Both the position numbers and the translations under genes were made by a program. A stretch of 64,000 nucleotides of DNA from Anoxynatronum sibiricum. GTDB lineage: Bacteria > Bacillota > Clostridia > Peptostreptococcales > Tindalliaceae. The stretch lies in the NCBI RefSeq assembly GCF_039414295.1, contig NZ_JBCITM010000004.1, positions 1-64,000 on the forward strand, written 5' to 3'. This document shows, piece after piece, positions 54,229 through 63,051 of the stretch (within the stretch, counting starts at the first letter, position 1; each line of letters begins with the position of its first letter). Below the pieces are notes generated by a model. That model had not been told where the DNA came from. It did no database searches and worked only from the letters and a program-made list of their open reading frames with translations.

Positions 54229-55656
54229 TTAATGAATGCCGGTAAGTCCGCTTTCGGTGCCGTTGGGTTCGTCGAAGAAGACGCCGGGATTCAAGATCAT
54301 CGCCGGATCAAAGGCCCGCTTCACCAGCTGCATGATCTGAATTTCCCGGTGGCTGAACTGTAATGGCATGAAAGCTTTTCGGGTTCGGCCGGTGCCGTGT
54401 TCGGCGCTTACGGTGCCGCCGAATCGGATGGCCACCTCATACATGGCCTGGCGCATTTCCTCAAAGTAGTCCGGGAGCTTGCCATCCACCATGAGGATGA
54501 TGTTATGAATATTACCGTCTCCAATATGCCCCACGGTGGGTGACTGGGTGCCGTACTGGTCAACCACCTGCATCAGTTCGTCAAGAAAAGCCGGGAAGTG
54601 AGCCGGGGGAACGGCCATATCGATGGCATCGGCTGCTTTTTCCTTAAAGGAAGTGTAGACATTACTGCGGATATCCAGGATCACCTTCTGCTCCTTGCCT
54701 GTTTCGGCAATGAGGCTGTCCACGGCACCATTGGCATCGCAGATATCCACTATTTTTTCCGTGTTGTCGAAAAGGTCGTCCTCAGTGGATTCTTCCAGAA
54801 TCAGCATCAGATCCACCGATCCTTTTTCTGCCGGCCAGGTGAGGCCCAGATGATCTGCCGCCTCCTGGGAAGCTGACCGGTCAATGTACTCCATGGCCAA
54901 AGGGACCATTCCCTGCTTTAAAATCTGGGATACCGATTTGGCGGCAGCTTGCCGGGTTTCGAAGGAAATCAGCAGAGTACCCTTGTAAGCCAGACGGGGG
55001 TAGAGGCGCAGAATCACTTTGGTGACAACGCCCAGGGTGCCTTCGCTGCCAATCATCAGATGAAGCAGGTCATACCCCATGTTGTTTTTCAGCAGCTTGC
55101 CTCCCATCATCACCACCTCGCCGGTGGGCAGCACCACTTCCATTCCCTTGATGTGGTTGCGCATGATGCCGTGTTTCACAGCACCCACGCCGCCGGCGTT
55201 TTCCACAGCCATGCCGCCCACCTGGGCGCCTTCATCACCGGGGTGAACCGGGAAGAATAGGTCGTTTTCTTTGGAAAGAAAGGCATTCAGTTGTTCCAGG
55301 GTAACACCGGCTTCCACGGTGATCATCAGATTGTCTTCGTCCAGTTCCACAATTTTATTCAGCCGCTCCAGGCTTAAGACAATCCCCGGCAGTGTGGGAA
55401 TGGCTGCGCCGCATAGGCCTGTGCCGCCGCCTCGGGGAAATACGGGTACACTGCTTTCGGTGGCATAGGTCATGATGGCGGCGATTTCTTCCGGTGATCC
55501 CGGTTTTACCACCAGGCAGGTTTCATCGGCCTTAGGGCGCAACAATGGCTCGGTTTCGTCATACAGGTAGCCCAGGGTTTGTTCCAGTTCGGTGAGTACC
55601 CAGTCGGGACCGGTGATTGATTTCATTTTTTCGATGACAGCTTCACGATTTTTCAT
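54229..55656 (-). CDS. FAD-linked D-2-hydroxyacid (lactate/glycolate) dehydrogenase
   Basis: A 475-residue GlcD/Dld-type flavoprotein. The FAD_binding_4 domain (about 35-215) has VFPRGGGTGLCGAAIP, HPGDEGAQVGGMAVENAGG and VKHGIMRNHIKGMEVVLPTG; the C-terminal FAD-oxidase domain includes PTVGHIGDGNIHN and SAEHGTGRTRK. It oxidises a 2-hydroxyacid and hands electrons to a flavoprotein. It is the last gene of the operon that begins with etfB and etfA, the arrangement of confurcating lactate dehydrogenase-Etf complexes. AAGGAGAAGG precedes the ATG. Confidence 0.88.
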   Translation of the reverse strand: MKNREAVIEKMKSITGPDWVLTELEQTLGYLYDETEPLLRPKADETCLVVKPGSPEEIAAIMTYATESSVPVFPRGGGTGLCGAAIPTLPGIVLSLERLNKIVELDEDNLMITVEAGVTLEQLNAFLSKENDLFFPVHPGDEGAQVGGMAVENAGGVGAVKHGIMRNHIKGMEVVLPTGEVVMMGGKLLKNNMGYDLLHLMIGSEGTLGVVTKVILRLYPRLAYKGTLLISFETRQAAAKSVSQILKQGMVPLAMEYIDRSASQEAADHLGLTWPAEKGSVDLMLILEESTEDDLFDNTEKIVDICDANGAVDSLIAETGKEQKVILDIRSNVYTSFKEKAADAIDMAVPPAHFPAFLDELMQVVDQYGTQSPTVGHIGDGNIHNIILMVDGKLPDYFEEMRQAMYEVAIRFGGTVSAEHGTGRTRKAFMPLQFSHREIQIMQLVKRAFDPAMILNPGVFFDEPNGTESGLTGIH

Positions 55657-55752
55657 GGCACCTTCTCCTTAATATTTTTCGGCTATATGTTTTTTGATGT
55701 GTAGCAATGGATGTGACGACAATGTGATGCTGCATGGCGGGAGATACCGGTA

Positions 55753-56922
55753 TCAGGCATCGATGCGGGGAGCCGGAACGGGGACAGACTTAAACAGTCC
55801 GGGCAGGAACCCTTTCAGCAGTACGGGAATGATGATGACCACAATCCCCACATAGCCCAAGAACCCGTAACCACGGGCCACCAGGGGAATCAGGCCGAAC
55901 TGTGCAATGGACCAGGTAAGCAGCACATAGACAGAAGAACTGGCGATGCTTCTTTTGCGAAGCAGGGCGGGGGAAGCGGGGGTGGCATCACGACTTCCCA
56001 GCCAGGTGACAATCCGGTTGGTCATGCCATAAATAAAGTTGACACCGGTGGAAACGGCACCCAATACAATCAGCACTGAAATCAGTGGCACCATCCAGGC
56101 GGCACCAATTCCGTTTTGAACAATGTAAAGTGCCGGTACAGCTTCAGCGGCGATCCCTTCATGGTAGTAGATCAAAATACCAAAGGTGGCCAGGGCCAAC
56201 AGGCCATAGTTGAGAATGAACCCGCCAATGGCGGCTTTTTTGGCTTCAGCAGCGTCCTTGATGGCGTCGGAGTGGGCCAGGTAAGCGCCCAGAGCGCAGG
56301 TTTGGAAGGCGGCATAGAGAATGGCACTCCATAGCGCACCGCCAAAGGTGCCGGGATTATCAAGGGCACCACTTTGCAGCGCTCCGATATTTTCCCAGAT
56401 TTGAGACCAGGAAACGATCACGTTGGGAATATAGATCACCAGAAGGCCGGCAATAATCAAATAGGCAATGTACTTGGCAGCTTTGCGCACCACCCCGGCT
56501 CCAAATATGGTGAGGAGAAGCAGGGCTGCAGCAATGACGAAGGTGTTCAGCAGGTAGGGGCTTCCGGTGACCGTGGTGATGGTGGCCCCCCCAGTGGCAA
56601 AGGCCACGGCAGTGGCAGTAAGCAGCACCAGCAGGTACATCACTTCAAAGAGACTGGAAAACAGCCCTTCCATCGGACGGTAGAATGAGAGTGCCCAGCT
56701 GCGGTAGTCATAGAGCCGGTGCTCCACTGCATACCGCCAGGCAAAGTAAAAGACCACCGCCTGCAGCCCAATGGCAACGACAGGCATGAGTGCTGCATAC
56801 CAGCCATACTCCACAAAGAAGGAGATAATCTGACGGCCGGAGGCAAATCCGCCGCCAAAATGGGTGGTAAACCAGACGAACACCAGGGTTAATACGCCGG
56901 ACTTTGCTGCCTGTTGATTCAT
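55753..56922 (-). CDS. YkvI-like membrane transporter
   Basis: A 389-residue integral membrane protein with about ten to eleven hydrophobic segments and the N-terminal THFGGGFASGRQIISFF motif typical of YkvI proteins in the APC/LeuT-like superfamily. The substrate is unknown. Its place between etfA and the 2-hydroxyacid dehydrogenase gene suggests uptake of that hydroxyacid; acetogen clusters have an unrelated lactate permease (LctP) in this role. GCGAGGTG precedes the start. Confidence 0.8.
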   Translation of the reverse strand: MNQQAAKSGVLTLVFVWFTTHFGGGFASGRQIISFFVEYGWYAALMPVVAIGLQAVVFYFAWRYAVEHRLYDYRSWALSFYRPMEGLFSSLFEVMYLLVLLTATAVAFATGGATITTVTGSPYLLNTFVIAAALLLLTIFGAGVVRKAAKYIAYLIIAGLLVIYIPNVIVSWSQIWENIGALQSGALDNPGTFGGALWSAILYAAFQTCALGAYLAHSDAIKDAAEAKKAAIGGFILNYGLLALATFGILIYYHEGIAAEAVPALYIVQNGIGAAWMVPLISVLIVLGAVSTGVNFIYGMTNRIVTWLGSRDATPASPALLRKRSIASSSVYVLLTWSIAQFGLIPLVARGYGFLGYVGIVVIIIPVLLKGFLPGLFKSVPVPAPRIDA

Positions 56923-57046
56923 TCATGACACCTCGCTTTTTTTATTTCCGGATCAGGCGGTGAGCCTGACCACTGGATAAAACTCCCTGCCGAAGGCAGA
57001 GAAGGTGATCCGATCATGTGTGGGCACCTGTTATGGCTTGCCCCGG

Positions 57047-58036
57047 CTAAAGAACCGGCCAGGTGCCGCCATAACGGCGAATCATCTGGGGCACCACCTC
57101 ATAAAGGTCTCCCACAATCCCCACATCAGCCACCTGAAAAATGGGGGCGGAGGGGTCGGTGTTGATGGCCACGATGACATCGGCTTCTTTCATACCGGCC
57201 AGATGCTGTGGAGAACCTGAAATACCGCAGGCAATGTATACCTGAGGTTTCACCCGGTGGCCGGAATAGCCCACCTGATGATCTTTGGAAATGAAGCCGT
57301 CTTCCACCACCGTGCGGCTGGCACCCACTTCACCTCCCAGAGTTCGGGCCAGTTCCCGGAGCATGGCAAAATCATCCTGCTGTTTCAGGCCGCGGCCGCC
57401 GGAGACCACCACAGAAGCTTTGGTGATGTCCACTTCCAGCTGTCGGAGTTTTTCAATAACGACTCCTGTATCGGGTACAGGAAGGGGGAGCGGCAGGCGC
57501 ACCACTTCTCCCTGATGTTCCGGGTTCGGCATCGCCTGGGGAAATTCCTGGTAACGGACAGTGGCCATTTGAGGCAGGGTGTCGGTCATGATGTTGGCCA
57601 GAATATTCTCGCTGAAGGCGGGGCGGGTTTGTACCAGCCGGCCGTTTTCATCCATGTGAAGATCGGTGCAGTCTGCCGTCAGGCCGGTGTTCAGGGCCGC
57701 CGCCAGCCGGGGGGCCAGGGAACGGCCAAAAGAAGTGGCACCGGTGAGGATCACTTCCGGTTTCAGCTCCTTGAGGAAAGCAGTCATTTGGGCAACGAAG
57801 ATCTGTTCCTCCGGCAGGGCGAAGCAGGGGTCTTCCATCAGATACACCCGGTCTGCTCCCCGGTGAATCAGTGATGCCGTTTCCATGCCCGGTGTGCCGC
57901 AAAGCAGCACATCCAGTGTTGCCTGACGGGCATCTGCCAGCTGACGGCCTTTGTGCAGCAGTTCATAGGCAACGGGATGGGGCTGCTGCCCCTGGGGTTC
58001 TGCCACAATGAGGATACTTGGGTGAGCGGGATTCAT
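57047..58036 (-). CDS. etfA: Electron transfer flavoprotein alpha subunit
   Basis: A 329-residue EtfA. The C-terminal FAD domain has VVVSGGRGL, VGYSGHRVKPQVYIACGISGSPQHLAGM and VAINTDPSAPIFQVADVGIVGDLYEVVP. It lacks the N-terminal ferredoxin domain found in some lactate Etfs. It overlaps etfB by 4 bases (ATGA), so the two are co-translated as the Etf dimer. Confidence 0.92.
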   Translation of the reverse strand: MNPAHPSILIVAEPQGQQPHPVAYELLHKGRQLADARQATLDVLLCGTPGMETASLIHRGADRVYLMEDPCFALPEEQIFVAQMTAFLKELKPEVILTGATSFGRSLAPRLAAALNTGLTADCTDLHMDENGRLVQTRPAFSENILANIMTDTLPQMATVRYQEFPQAMPNPEHQGEVVRLPLPLPVPDTGVVIEKLRQLEVDITKASVVVSGGRGLKQQDDFAMLRELARTLGGEVGASRTVVEDGFISKDHQVGYSGHRVKPQVYIACGISGSPQHLAGMKEADVIVAINTDPSAPIFQVADVGIVGDLYEVVPQMIRRYGGTWPVL

Positions 58037-58842
58037 GCCTCCACCTCCTTCAGCAGGTGTTTTGATTTTAGCAGGGTTTCCAGTTGATCCAGTGCTTCAG
58101 GCAGGGCGTCCCGATAACATTGCCCCTGACGCTGAGGTGCAGGAGGAATGACAATTCGCTTCACTTTTGTGGGAGAACCGGAAAAACCGGTTTCAGAAGC
58201 ATCCAGATGGCCCGCCAGATCTGCCAGTTTCCAGCAGGGGATGACAGCTTTCCGGGCTTTCATTTTATCCCGCACGCCAGGCAGGCGAGGGGTATTGGCG
58301 GTTTTTGTGAAGGTGAAGAGGCCTTTGCCGGTCACCGTTTTGCGGTAGAAGCCGTCCCAGAGAGAGACCACTGCCGCCAGTCCCGTTCCTTCCTCCCAGC
58401 ACAGTGACTCCGCATAGCTCACCAGCGGCAGGGCCAGCAGCTGCGCCACCTGGGCACCCACTTGTCCCGTATCACCATCCACCGTTTTTTCCCCGGCAAA
58501 AATGGCATCATAAGTGCCGATTTTTCCAATGGCAGCCGCCAGCGTACGGGCGGTAGCCCAGGTATCAGAACCGCCAAAGGCGGTGTCGCTGAGAAGCAGG
58601 GCTTCATCTGCCCCCCGTGACAGGGCTTCTTTCAAGCTTTTTTCTGCCTGAGGAGGCCCCATGCACAGGGCGGTGACCGTTGCACCGGCAGATTCCTTCA
58701 GCTGAACGGCGGCTTCCAATGCATTTAAATCAAAGGGATTCACTTCTGTTCCCGCAGATTTCCGGTCAATGACCCCTTTTTCAGTATCAAATCGAACTTT
58801 TTCCATATCCGGCACTTCCTTCATTAAAACAATGATGTGCAC
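58033..58842 (-). CDS. etfB: Electron transfer flavoprotein beta subunit
   Basis: A 269-residue EtfB: VHIIVLMKEVPDMEKVRFD, EVNPFDLNALEAAVQLKE and the nucleotide loop FAGEKTVDGDTGQVGAQVA. In bifurcating Etfs this loop region holds the second FAD; whether that site is complete needs structural comparison. The start is GTG 58842, with AAAGGAGG 8 bases upstream. It is the first gene of etfB-etfA-transporter-dehydrogenase. Confidence 0.9.
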   Translation of the reverse strand: MHIIVLMKEVPDMEKVRFDTEKGVIDRKSAGTEVNPFDLNALEAAVQLKESAGATVTALCMGPPQAEKSLKEALSRGADEALLLSDTAFGGSDTWATARTLAAAIGKIGTYDAIFAGEKTVDGDTGQVGAQVAQLLALPLVSYAESLCWEEGTGLAAVVSLWDGFYRKTVTGKGLFTFTKTANTPRLPGVRDKMKARKAVIPCWKLADLAGHLDASETGFSGSPTKVKRIVIPPAPQRQGQCYRDALPEALDQLETLLKSKHLLKEVEA

Positions 58843-59398
58843 CGGAACACCTCCTTTAGGCTGATCTCTGTATGGCTTCGATGATGGTGCGGATTCGCTT
58901 GAGCCGTTCCCCCAACCCTGAACTCGATTCGACAAGTGGTTCATTTGTCAAATAAAAGGGAGGCAGATGCCAGCTATTTATCAGTTCACCGCACTGCCTG
59001 ATAAAAGCGACGAGAATAAAAAAACAGGCAAATGAAAAATAATTCACCTGATAGGTTTAGACCAGTATAATGGAGGAAGAATCACTGGTCAACTGTTTCT
59101 GTTAATTCGGTAAAAAGTTGTAAAGCCGCCATGTTCTTTGAGGGTGTTCTGACAATTTGCAGAGAGTTAACGGAAATGTACAGCAATTTTTCAGGCAGTG
59201 TTGAAGAGTTAACAACACACGGTACACGACGGGTTTCAACAAGCTGCATGGCTGTGCAAGTCAAAGGTGACAATGATTGGCCCAAGGGATCAGTGCCCTC
59301 TGAGCAGAAGGAAACGTTTGACAGAATGGCACGGGGGAGTGGTTTGGATAGAGTGTCAATGGAACTGAGGAGGTGAAACGATGCCAATGCCCCGTTGG
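58843..59398. other. Intergenic stretch, no convincing gene
   Basis: The region upstream of etfB contains GACAA..TTGTC (58930-58949), a possible operator or -35 region for the minus-strand operon (TTGACA is read on that strand). Open frames at 59082-59516 (minus) and 59131-59376 (plus) overlap each other and show no known domain or good ribosome binding site. Confidence 0.4.
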
Positions 59399-59426
59399 AA
59401 AAACCGCTGTGATAAGTACAGCGGCT
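59399..59426 (-). terminator. Terminator of the B12 sensor/kinase operon
   Basis: On the minus strand CCGCTGT-ACTTATC-ACAGCGG is followed by TTTTT, 28 bases after the kinase stop codon. Confidence 0.75.
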
Positions 59427-59451
59427 GAGATTGAAGATGACATGTTTTGAT

Positions 59452-60672
59452 TTAAGACTGAGCACCCTGGGTTGCCGGCAGGATGAGAGAAATACGGGTG
59501 CCCTGTCCCGGCTCACTGTGGGCTTTCAGAGTTCCTCTGTTTTTTTCCACCATCAAGCGGGTAAGCACCAGCCCGAAACCAGCTCCCTGTTCACCGGAAA
59601 CTCCAGGGGTTGATTTATTGGCCTTAATGTCGAAAAGTGAGTCCAGTCGATGGGCAGGTATGCCCACACCGGTGTCGGTGACACTGATCTGGCAATATGT
59701 GTCATCACCCTGATATTCTACTGTGACACAGCCCCCGGCTTCTGTGTATTTGATGGCGTTGGACACTAAGTTTCGAAGTGCTGCAGCAATCATGTGTCGA
59801 TCTGCATAGAGGGGGGTTCCGTTGCCGAACAGCTTCAATTGAATCTGCTTACTGACAGCTTCTTCCTTAAAATGAGACAGAGCTTCATTTGCAAGCTCGC
59901 CGGCATCCAACTGCAAGGGTTGCACCAGGTCATTATTTTGAGAATAGCGATACCATTGAAGCAAATCCTCCAAAAACTGCATGGTCTTGGCAGTGGTTTG
60001 TTGAACGGTTCGAAAAAGGCCTGCTTGCATGGCATCCTCATAGCTGTCTTGATCAATGGAAACAAGGTTCATCAAATTGATGATGCTGGATAAGGGGGAG
60101 CGCAGGTCATGGGCAATAATGGAGAAGAGAAGGTCCCTGGTATCAATGAGCTCCTGTAGCTGAGAGTTAAGTGCTTCTTCTTGATCCAGCAAGCGGGAGA
60201 TGGCTGCGTTTTTTTTCATCAACTCCCGTTTCATGTTGATGAGTTCGTTGTTAAGGCCGCTCATCTGTTCCATATAATCGGCAGGAGGCACTTCGGTTTT
60301 CATTCTGTTTCGCAGCATTTGGGTTAGCTCATAATTGATTTGGACAAGTTCTTCACAAAGGTCCATTTCTCTTGAAGTTCCCGTCACCAGATACTGATCA
60401 TTATGGCAGATGCAGCTGAAATCAAGGAGTAAAGGCTTGTTCTCACTGTCTATGACAAGTATCTCATGAAAAAAAACAGATTTCTTTTTTTGTGCTTCAT
60501 GAATGAAACTGAAATATCGCTCCAGACTTTCGGGGGAGATGATCTGTGCCAGAGAATCGCCGGGATGAAGGGAAAAAGAGATCTGTTGCTGACTCAGAAT
60601 ACGATTGATGTGAAACGCTGTATCACAGAGGAATACACACCACTGGTGACCTGACTGGTTTTCAGATCTCAA
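59452..60672 (-). CDS. Sensor histidine kinase (cytoplasmic)
   Basis: A 406-residue kinase without membrane segments. A PAS-like N-terminal part (about 10-105) and a coiled coil (about 105-180) lead to HisKA with the phospho-acceptor in FSIIAHDLRSPLSS (His188), then the ATPase with NAIKYT, DTGVGIP and GAGFGLVL. The start is TTG 60672, with GGAGG 8 bases upstream inside the preceding gene. The 11-base overlap with the cobalamin-binding protein gene means the two are co-translated, so the kinase probably takes its signal from that protein. No response regulator is adjacent. Confidence 0.88.
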   Translation of the reverse strand: MRSENQSGHQWCVFLCDTAFHINRILSQQQISFSLHPGDSLAQIISPESLERYFSFIHEAQKKKSVFFHEILVIDSENKPLLLDFSCICHNDQYLVTGTSREMDLCEELVQINYELTQMLRNRMKTEVPPADYMEQMSGLNNELINMKRELMKKNAAISRLLDQEEALNSQLQELIDTRDLLFSIIAHDLRSPLSSIINLMNLVSIDQDSYEDAMQAGLFRTVQQTTAKTMQFLEDLLQWYRYSQNNDLVQPLQLDAGELANEALSHFKEEAVSKQIQLKLFGNGTPLYADRHMIAAALRNLVSNAIKYTEAGGCVTVEYQGDDTYCQISVTDTGVGIPAHRLDSLFDIKANKSTPGVSGEQGAGFGLVLTRLMVEKNRGTLKAHSEPGQGTRISLILPATQGAQS

Positions 60673-61735
60673 GAACTTCGCCTCCTGTCAGTACTTCAAT
60701 AGTTTCGTAAATGGCATCAAAGCTGCCGGCAGTGCCGGTGGCGCCGGTTTTGTGCCACAGCAGGGGATCGATGTTAAAAGGATACCCGCCCACCAGGATG
60801 GGAATAGGAATATCGGCCTTTCTTAAACGCTGTATCAAATGACTTGCTTTGGGGATATGATACATCATGGTGCAGGAAATAGCGATTACGTCAGGCTGTC
60901 TTTCCATGACAGCCTGAATCACGGCTGATTCCGGCATGTTGGCACCCAGATAGTGGGTGTTCCAATGACAGCACTCCAGATAATCACAAACCATTCGGAT
61001 ACCCATTTCGTGGAGTTCGCCGGAAACACAGGTGGCCAGAAAAACCTTGTCAATTTTGGGAAGGGAGAGAATGTGTTCGTAGAGTAATGACATGATATAC
61101 TGGGTGGCAGCAGTTGCGAAGTGTTCCTGTGCAACATTGATTTTATTCGTCTGCCACAGGCGCCCCAGTTCAATTTGAAAAGGATGGAAAAGGTGGCGAT
61201 ACAAGTCTTTCACATCCACATCATCCTGGATTAGTTGCTGAACCAGTTTGGCGGCTCCGGAACGGTCGGATGCCAGTAAATGCTGGGTGTATCGTTTAAG
61301 CTCATCCTGCAGGGGTGTTGCAGGTGTTCCGGCGGAAGACGCAGAGCCTGCGGCTGACTTTATTTGGGAAAAACCCTGCGAAATGATTTCCTCAATGCGT
61401 TGGTAATGGGCAGTGGTGAAATGAATATCGTCCACTTCCAGCAACAGAACTTCCATGACTGCTTCGAAAAAATCAGAAAGGGTGGCGGAAGAAGCGTTTG
61501 AATGAGTTAACAAGTCGTTGGCCCATTGCGTGTAGGCATTAAAAAGGGTTTGACTTTCAATCTCAAGTGAGGTGAAAAGATTATCCAAGTGAAAAGTGGC
61601 ATCGTTCATCGCCTGAAGATAGACTTTTTCATCCATAAGGTGTACATCTGAATCATGCAAATGGCGGATAATTGCAGCAACAATCCGGGAACGATGGCGG
61701 CGAAGATGTTCCAACCAGAGAAATCGATTAATCAT
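60662..61735 (-). CDS. Cobalamin-binding sensor protein with CarH-type motif
   Basis: A 357-residue soluble protein. The N-terminal about 130 residues are helical and unassigned. Residues about 150-225 form a B12-binding cap with W194-x9-E204-H205 (WQTNKINVAQEH), the signature of CarH-type photoreceptors that bind adenosylcobalamin through the upper His. Residues about 228-350 form the Rossmann B12 domain with E-L-H-E-M-G (His242 as lower ligand), SCTMMYH and a GG-Y-P loop. CarH normally has a MerR-type DNA-binding domain; here it is missing and a histidine kinase gene overlaps. A light- or cobalamin-sensing input to the kinase is inferred; a methyltransferase corrinoid protein is less likely given the W-x9-EH motif and the partner. 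AAAGGAG precedes ATG 61735. Confidence 0.85.
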   Translation of the reverse strand: MINRFLWLEHLRRHRSRIVAAIIRHLHDSDVHLMDEKVYLQAMNDATFHLDNLFTSLEIESQTLFNAYTQWANDLLTHSNASSATLSDFFEAVMEVLLLEVDDIHFTTAHYQRIEEIISQGFSQIKSAAGSASSAGTPATPLQDELKRYTQHLLASDRSGAAKLVQQLIQDDVDVKDLYRHLFHPFQIELGRLWQTNKINVAQEHFATAATQYIMSLLYEHILSLPKIDKVFLATCVSGELHEMGIRMVCDYLECCHWNTHYLGANMPESAVIQAVMERQPDVIAISCTMMYHIPKASHLIQRLRKADIPIPILVGGYPFNIDPLLWHKTGATGTAGSFDAIYETIEVLTGGEVLEI

Positions 61736-61870
61736 CGGACAGACTCCTTTCATGAAAGTTGCAGATTAACCTCATCATAACATTTTCCTGCCATGAAAAC
61801 CACATCATTCAACTGAGGGTAATGTCAGTATGGTAGAATAACAGCAGTGATCGTTTTTGGTGTCGGCCAA

Positions 61871-61940
61871 GGGAATGTCAGATCAGATGCTTTAAAATCA
61901 TTTAAGGGAATGTCAGATCAGATGCTTTAAAATCATTTAA
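61871..61940. repeat. 35-bp perfect tandem duplication
   Basis: GGGAATGTCAGATCAGATGC plus 15 more bases (61871-61905) is repeated exactly at 61906-61940, ending 16 bases before the dipeptidase start and just upstream of its GGGAGG. Confidence 0.9.
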
Positions 61941-61956
61941 GGTGGGAGGCAACCGC

Positions 61957-62919
61957 ATGAAGATTTTTGACGGGCACACAGATATTCCCGCAGACATTGC
62001 GGATAAGAGAAGTCGGGGTGAAGAGGCAGTTATCAGGAGATACCATTGGGATAAATTGCAGCAGGGTGGTGTGATTGCTGCCAACTTTGCCCTGTGGCTT
62101 GAACCGGGAAAGGCAGGGCCGGAGGACCTTCAACAGGCACTGGGGCATGTCAATAATGAGGTGTCGCAGGCTGCGCTGGACGTGATGATGGTGAAGTGTT
62201 CGGTTGACTTCTGTCTGGCAGAGCAGAAACAGAAGCTGGCGCTGGTGATGGGCATGGAGGGATTGTCGGCCATCGGGAACGATATTGACTGGATGAGCAG
62301 GCTTTACGAGGTGGGGGTTCGTTGTGCCAGCCTCACATGGAATGAAGAGAATCAGCTGGCGACGGGAGTGGAGGGAACTCCGCAGCGGGGATTGACCGAC
62401 CGGGGAAAACAAGTGGTGCGGTTCATGGAGGCTAAGGGGATGCTGGTGGATGTCTCCCATCTGAATGAAACCAGTTTCTGGGACTTGATGAAGGTCACCC
62501 ACAAACCGGTGATGGCTTCGCATTCAAACGCATGGGCCTTGTGCCGGCATCCCCGGAATCTGAAAGATGATCAGATCAAAGCCATTGGAGAAGGTGGTGG
62601 TGTTATTGGGGTGAATGCCTGGCCGGATTTTCTTCATGAAAAGCATCCCAGTCTGAATCACTACATCGATCAGATTGATTACCTGGTGGAACTCGTTGGC
62701 ATCCAACAGGTGGCACTGGGTTTCGATTTTTGTGATTTTCTTCCGCCCGACCCCGGCAAAGATCCGGCAGATGCTCTGGAAACCTGCGGGCTTGAAAACG
62801 TTTCTGCTGCAGGAGCTGTGCTGCAGCAACTGAAAAAAAGAGGATATCAGACAAGAGATATAGAAAAAATCGCTTACGAAAACTTTGTTCGTCTGTATGA
62901 AAAGGTTCTTGAGGGGTAG
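61957..62919 (+). CDS. Membrane dipeptidase-family metallopeptidase (M19)
   Basis: A 320-residue renal-dipeptidase-type enzyme with a binuclear zinc site: GHTDIP (His, Asp), the bridging Glu in MGMEGLSAIG, His in VDVSHLN and ASHSNAWALCRHPRNL, and Asp in LGFDFCDF. Family members hydrolyse dipeptides, often with a D-residue. No signal peptide, so cytoplasmic. The start at 61957 follows GGGAGG by 7 bases. It stands alone between the B12 sensor and argG. Confidence 0.88.
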   Translation: MKIFDGHTDIPADIADKRSRGEEAVIRRYHWDKLQQGGVIAANFALWLEPGKAGPEDLQQALGHVNNEVSQAALDVMMVKCSVDFCLAEQKQKLALVMGMEGLSAIGNDIDWMSRLYEVGVRCASLTWNEENQLATGVEGTPQRGLTDRGKQVVRFMEAKGMLVDVSHLNETSFWDLMKVTHKPVMASHSNAWALCRHPRNLKDDQIKAIGEGGGVIGVNAWPDFLHEKHPSLNHYIDQIDYLVELVGIQQVALGFDFCDFLPPDPGKDPADALETCGLENVSAAGAVLQQLKKRGYQTRDIEKIAYENFVRLYEKVLEG

Positions 62920-62999
62920 ATGTAATCCCCAAAAGGAGATTCGGCAGGCCGTTTATAATGGCCGGCAATGACCGGCAGAAAAAGTGAAACAAGGTGCAT

Positions 63000-63039
63000 A
63001 AAAGCGGGAAGCCCACGATGTGAAGGGCTTCCCGCTTTT
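63000..63039. terminator. Bidirectional terminator
   Basis: AAAAGCGGGAAGCCC and its exact complement form a 15-bp stem around a 10-base loop between the convergent dipeptidase and argG genes. Confidence 0.88.
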
Positions 63040-63051
63040 AAGAAGGGAGGA

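Noticed and set aside
59082..59516. 144-codon minus-strand frame between etfB and the kinase operon
   Set aside because: It overlaps the kinase 3' end and terminator, lacks a start signal, and has unlikely composition; kept only as an intergenic note.
61871..61940. CRISPR-like repeat
   Set aside because: Two adjacent copies without spacers; it is a simple tandem duplication. No CRISPR array was seen in the window.
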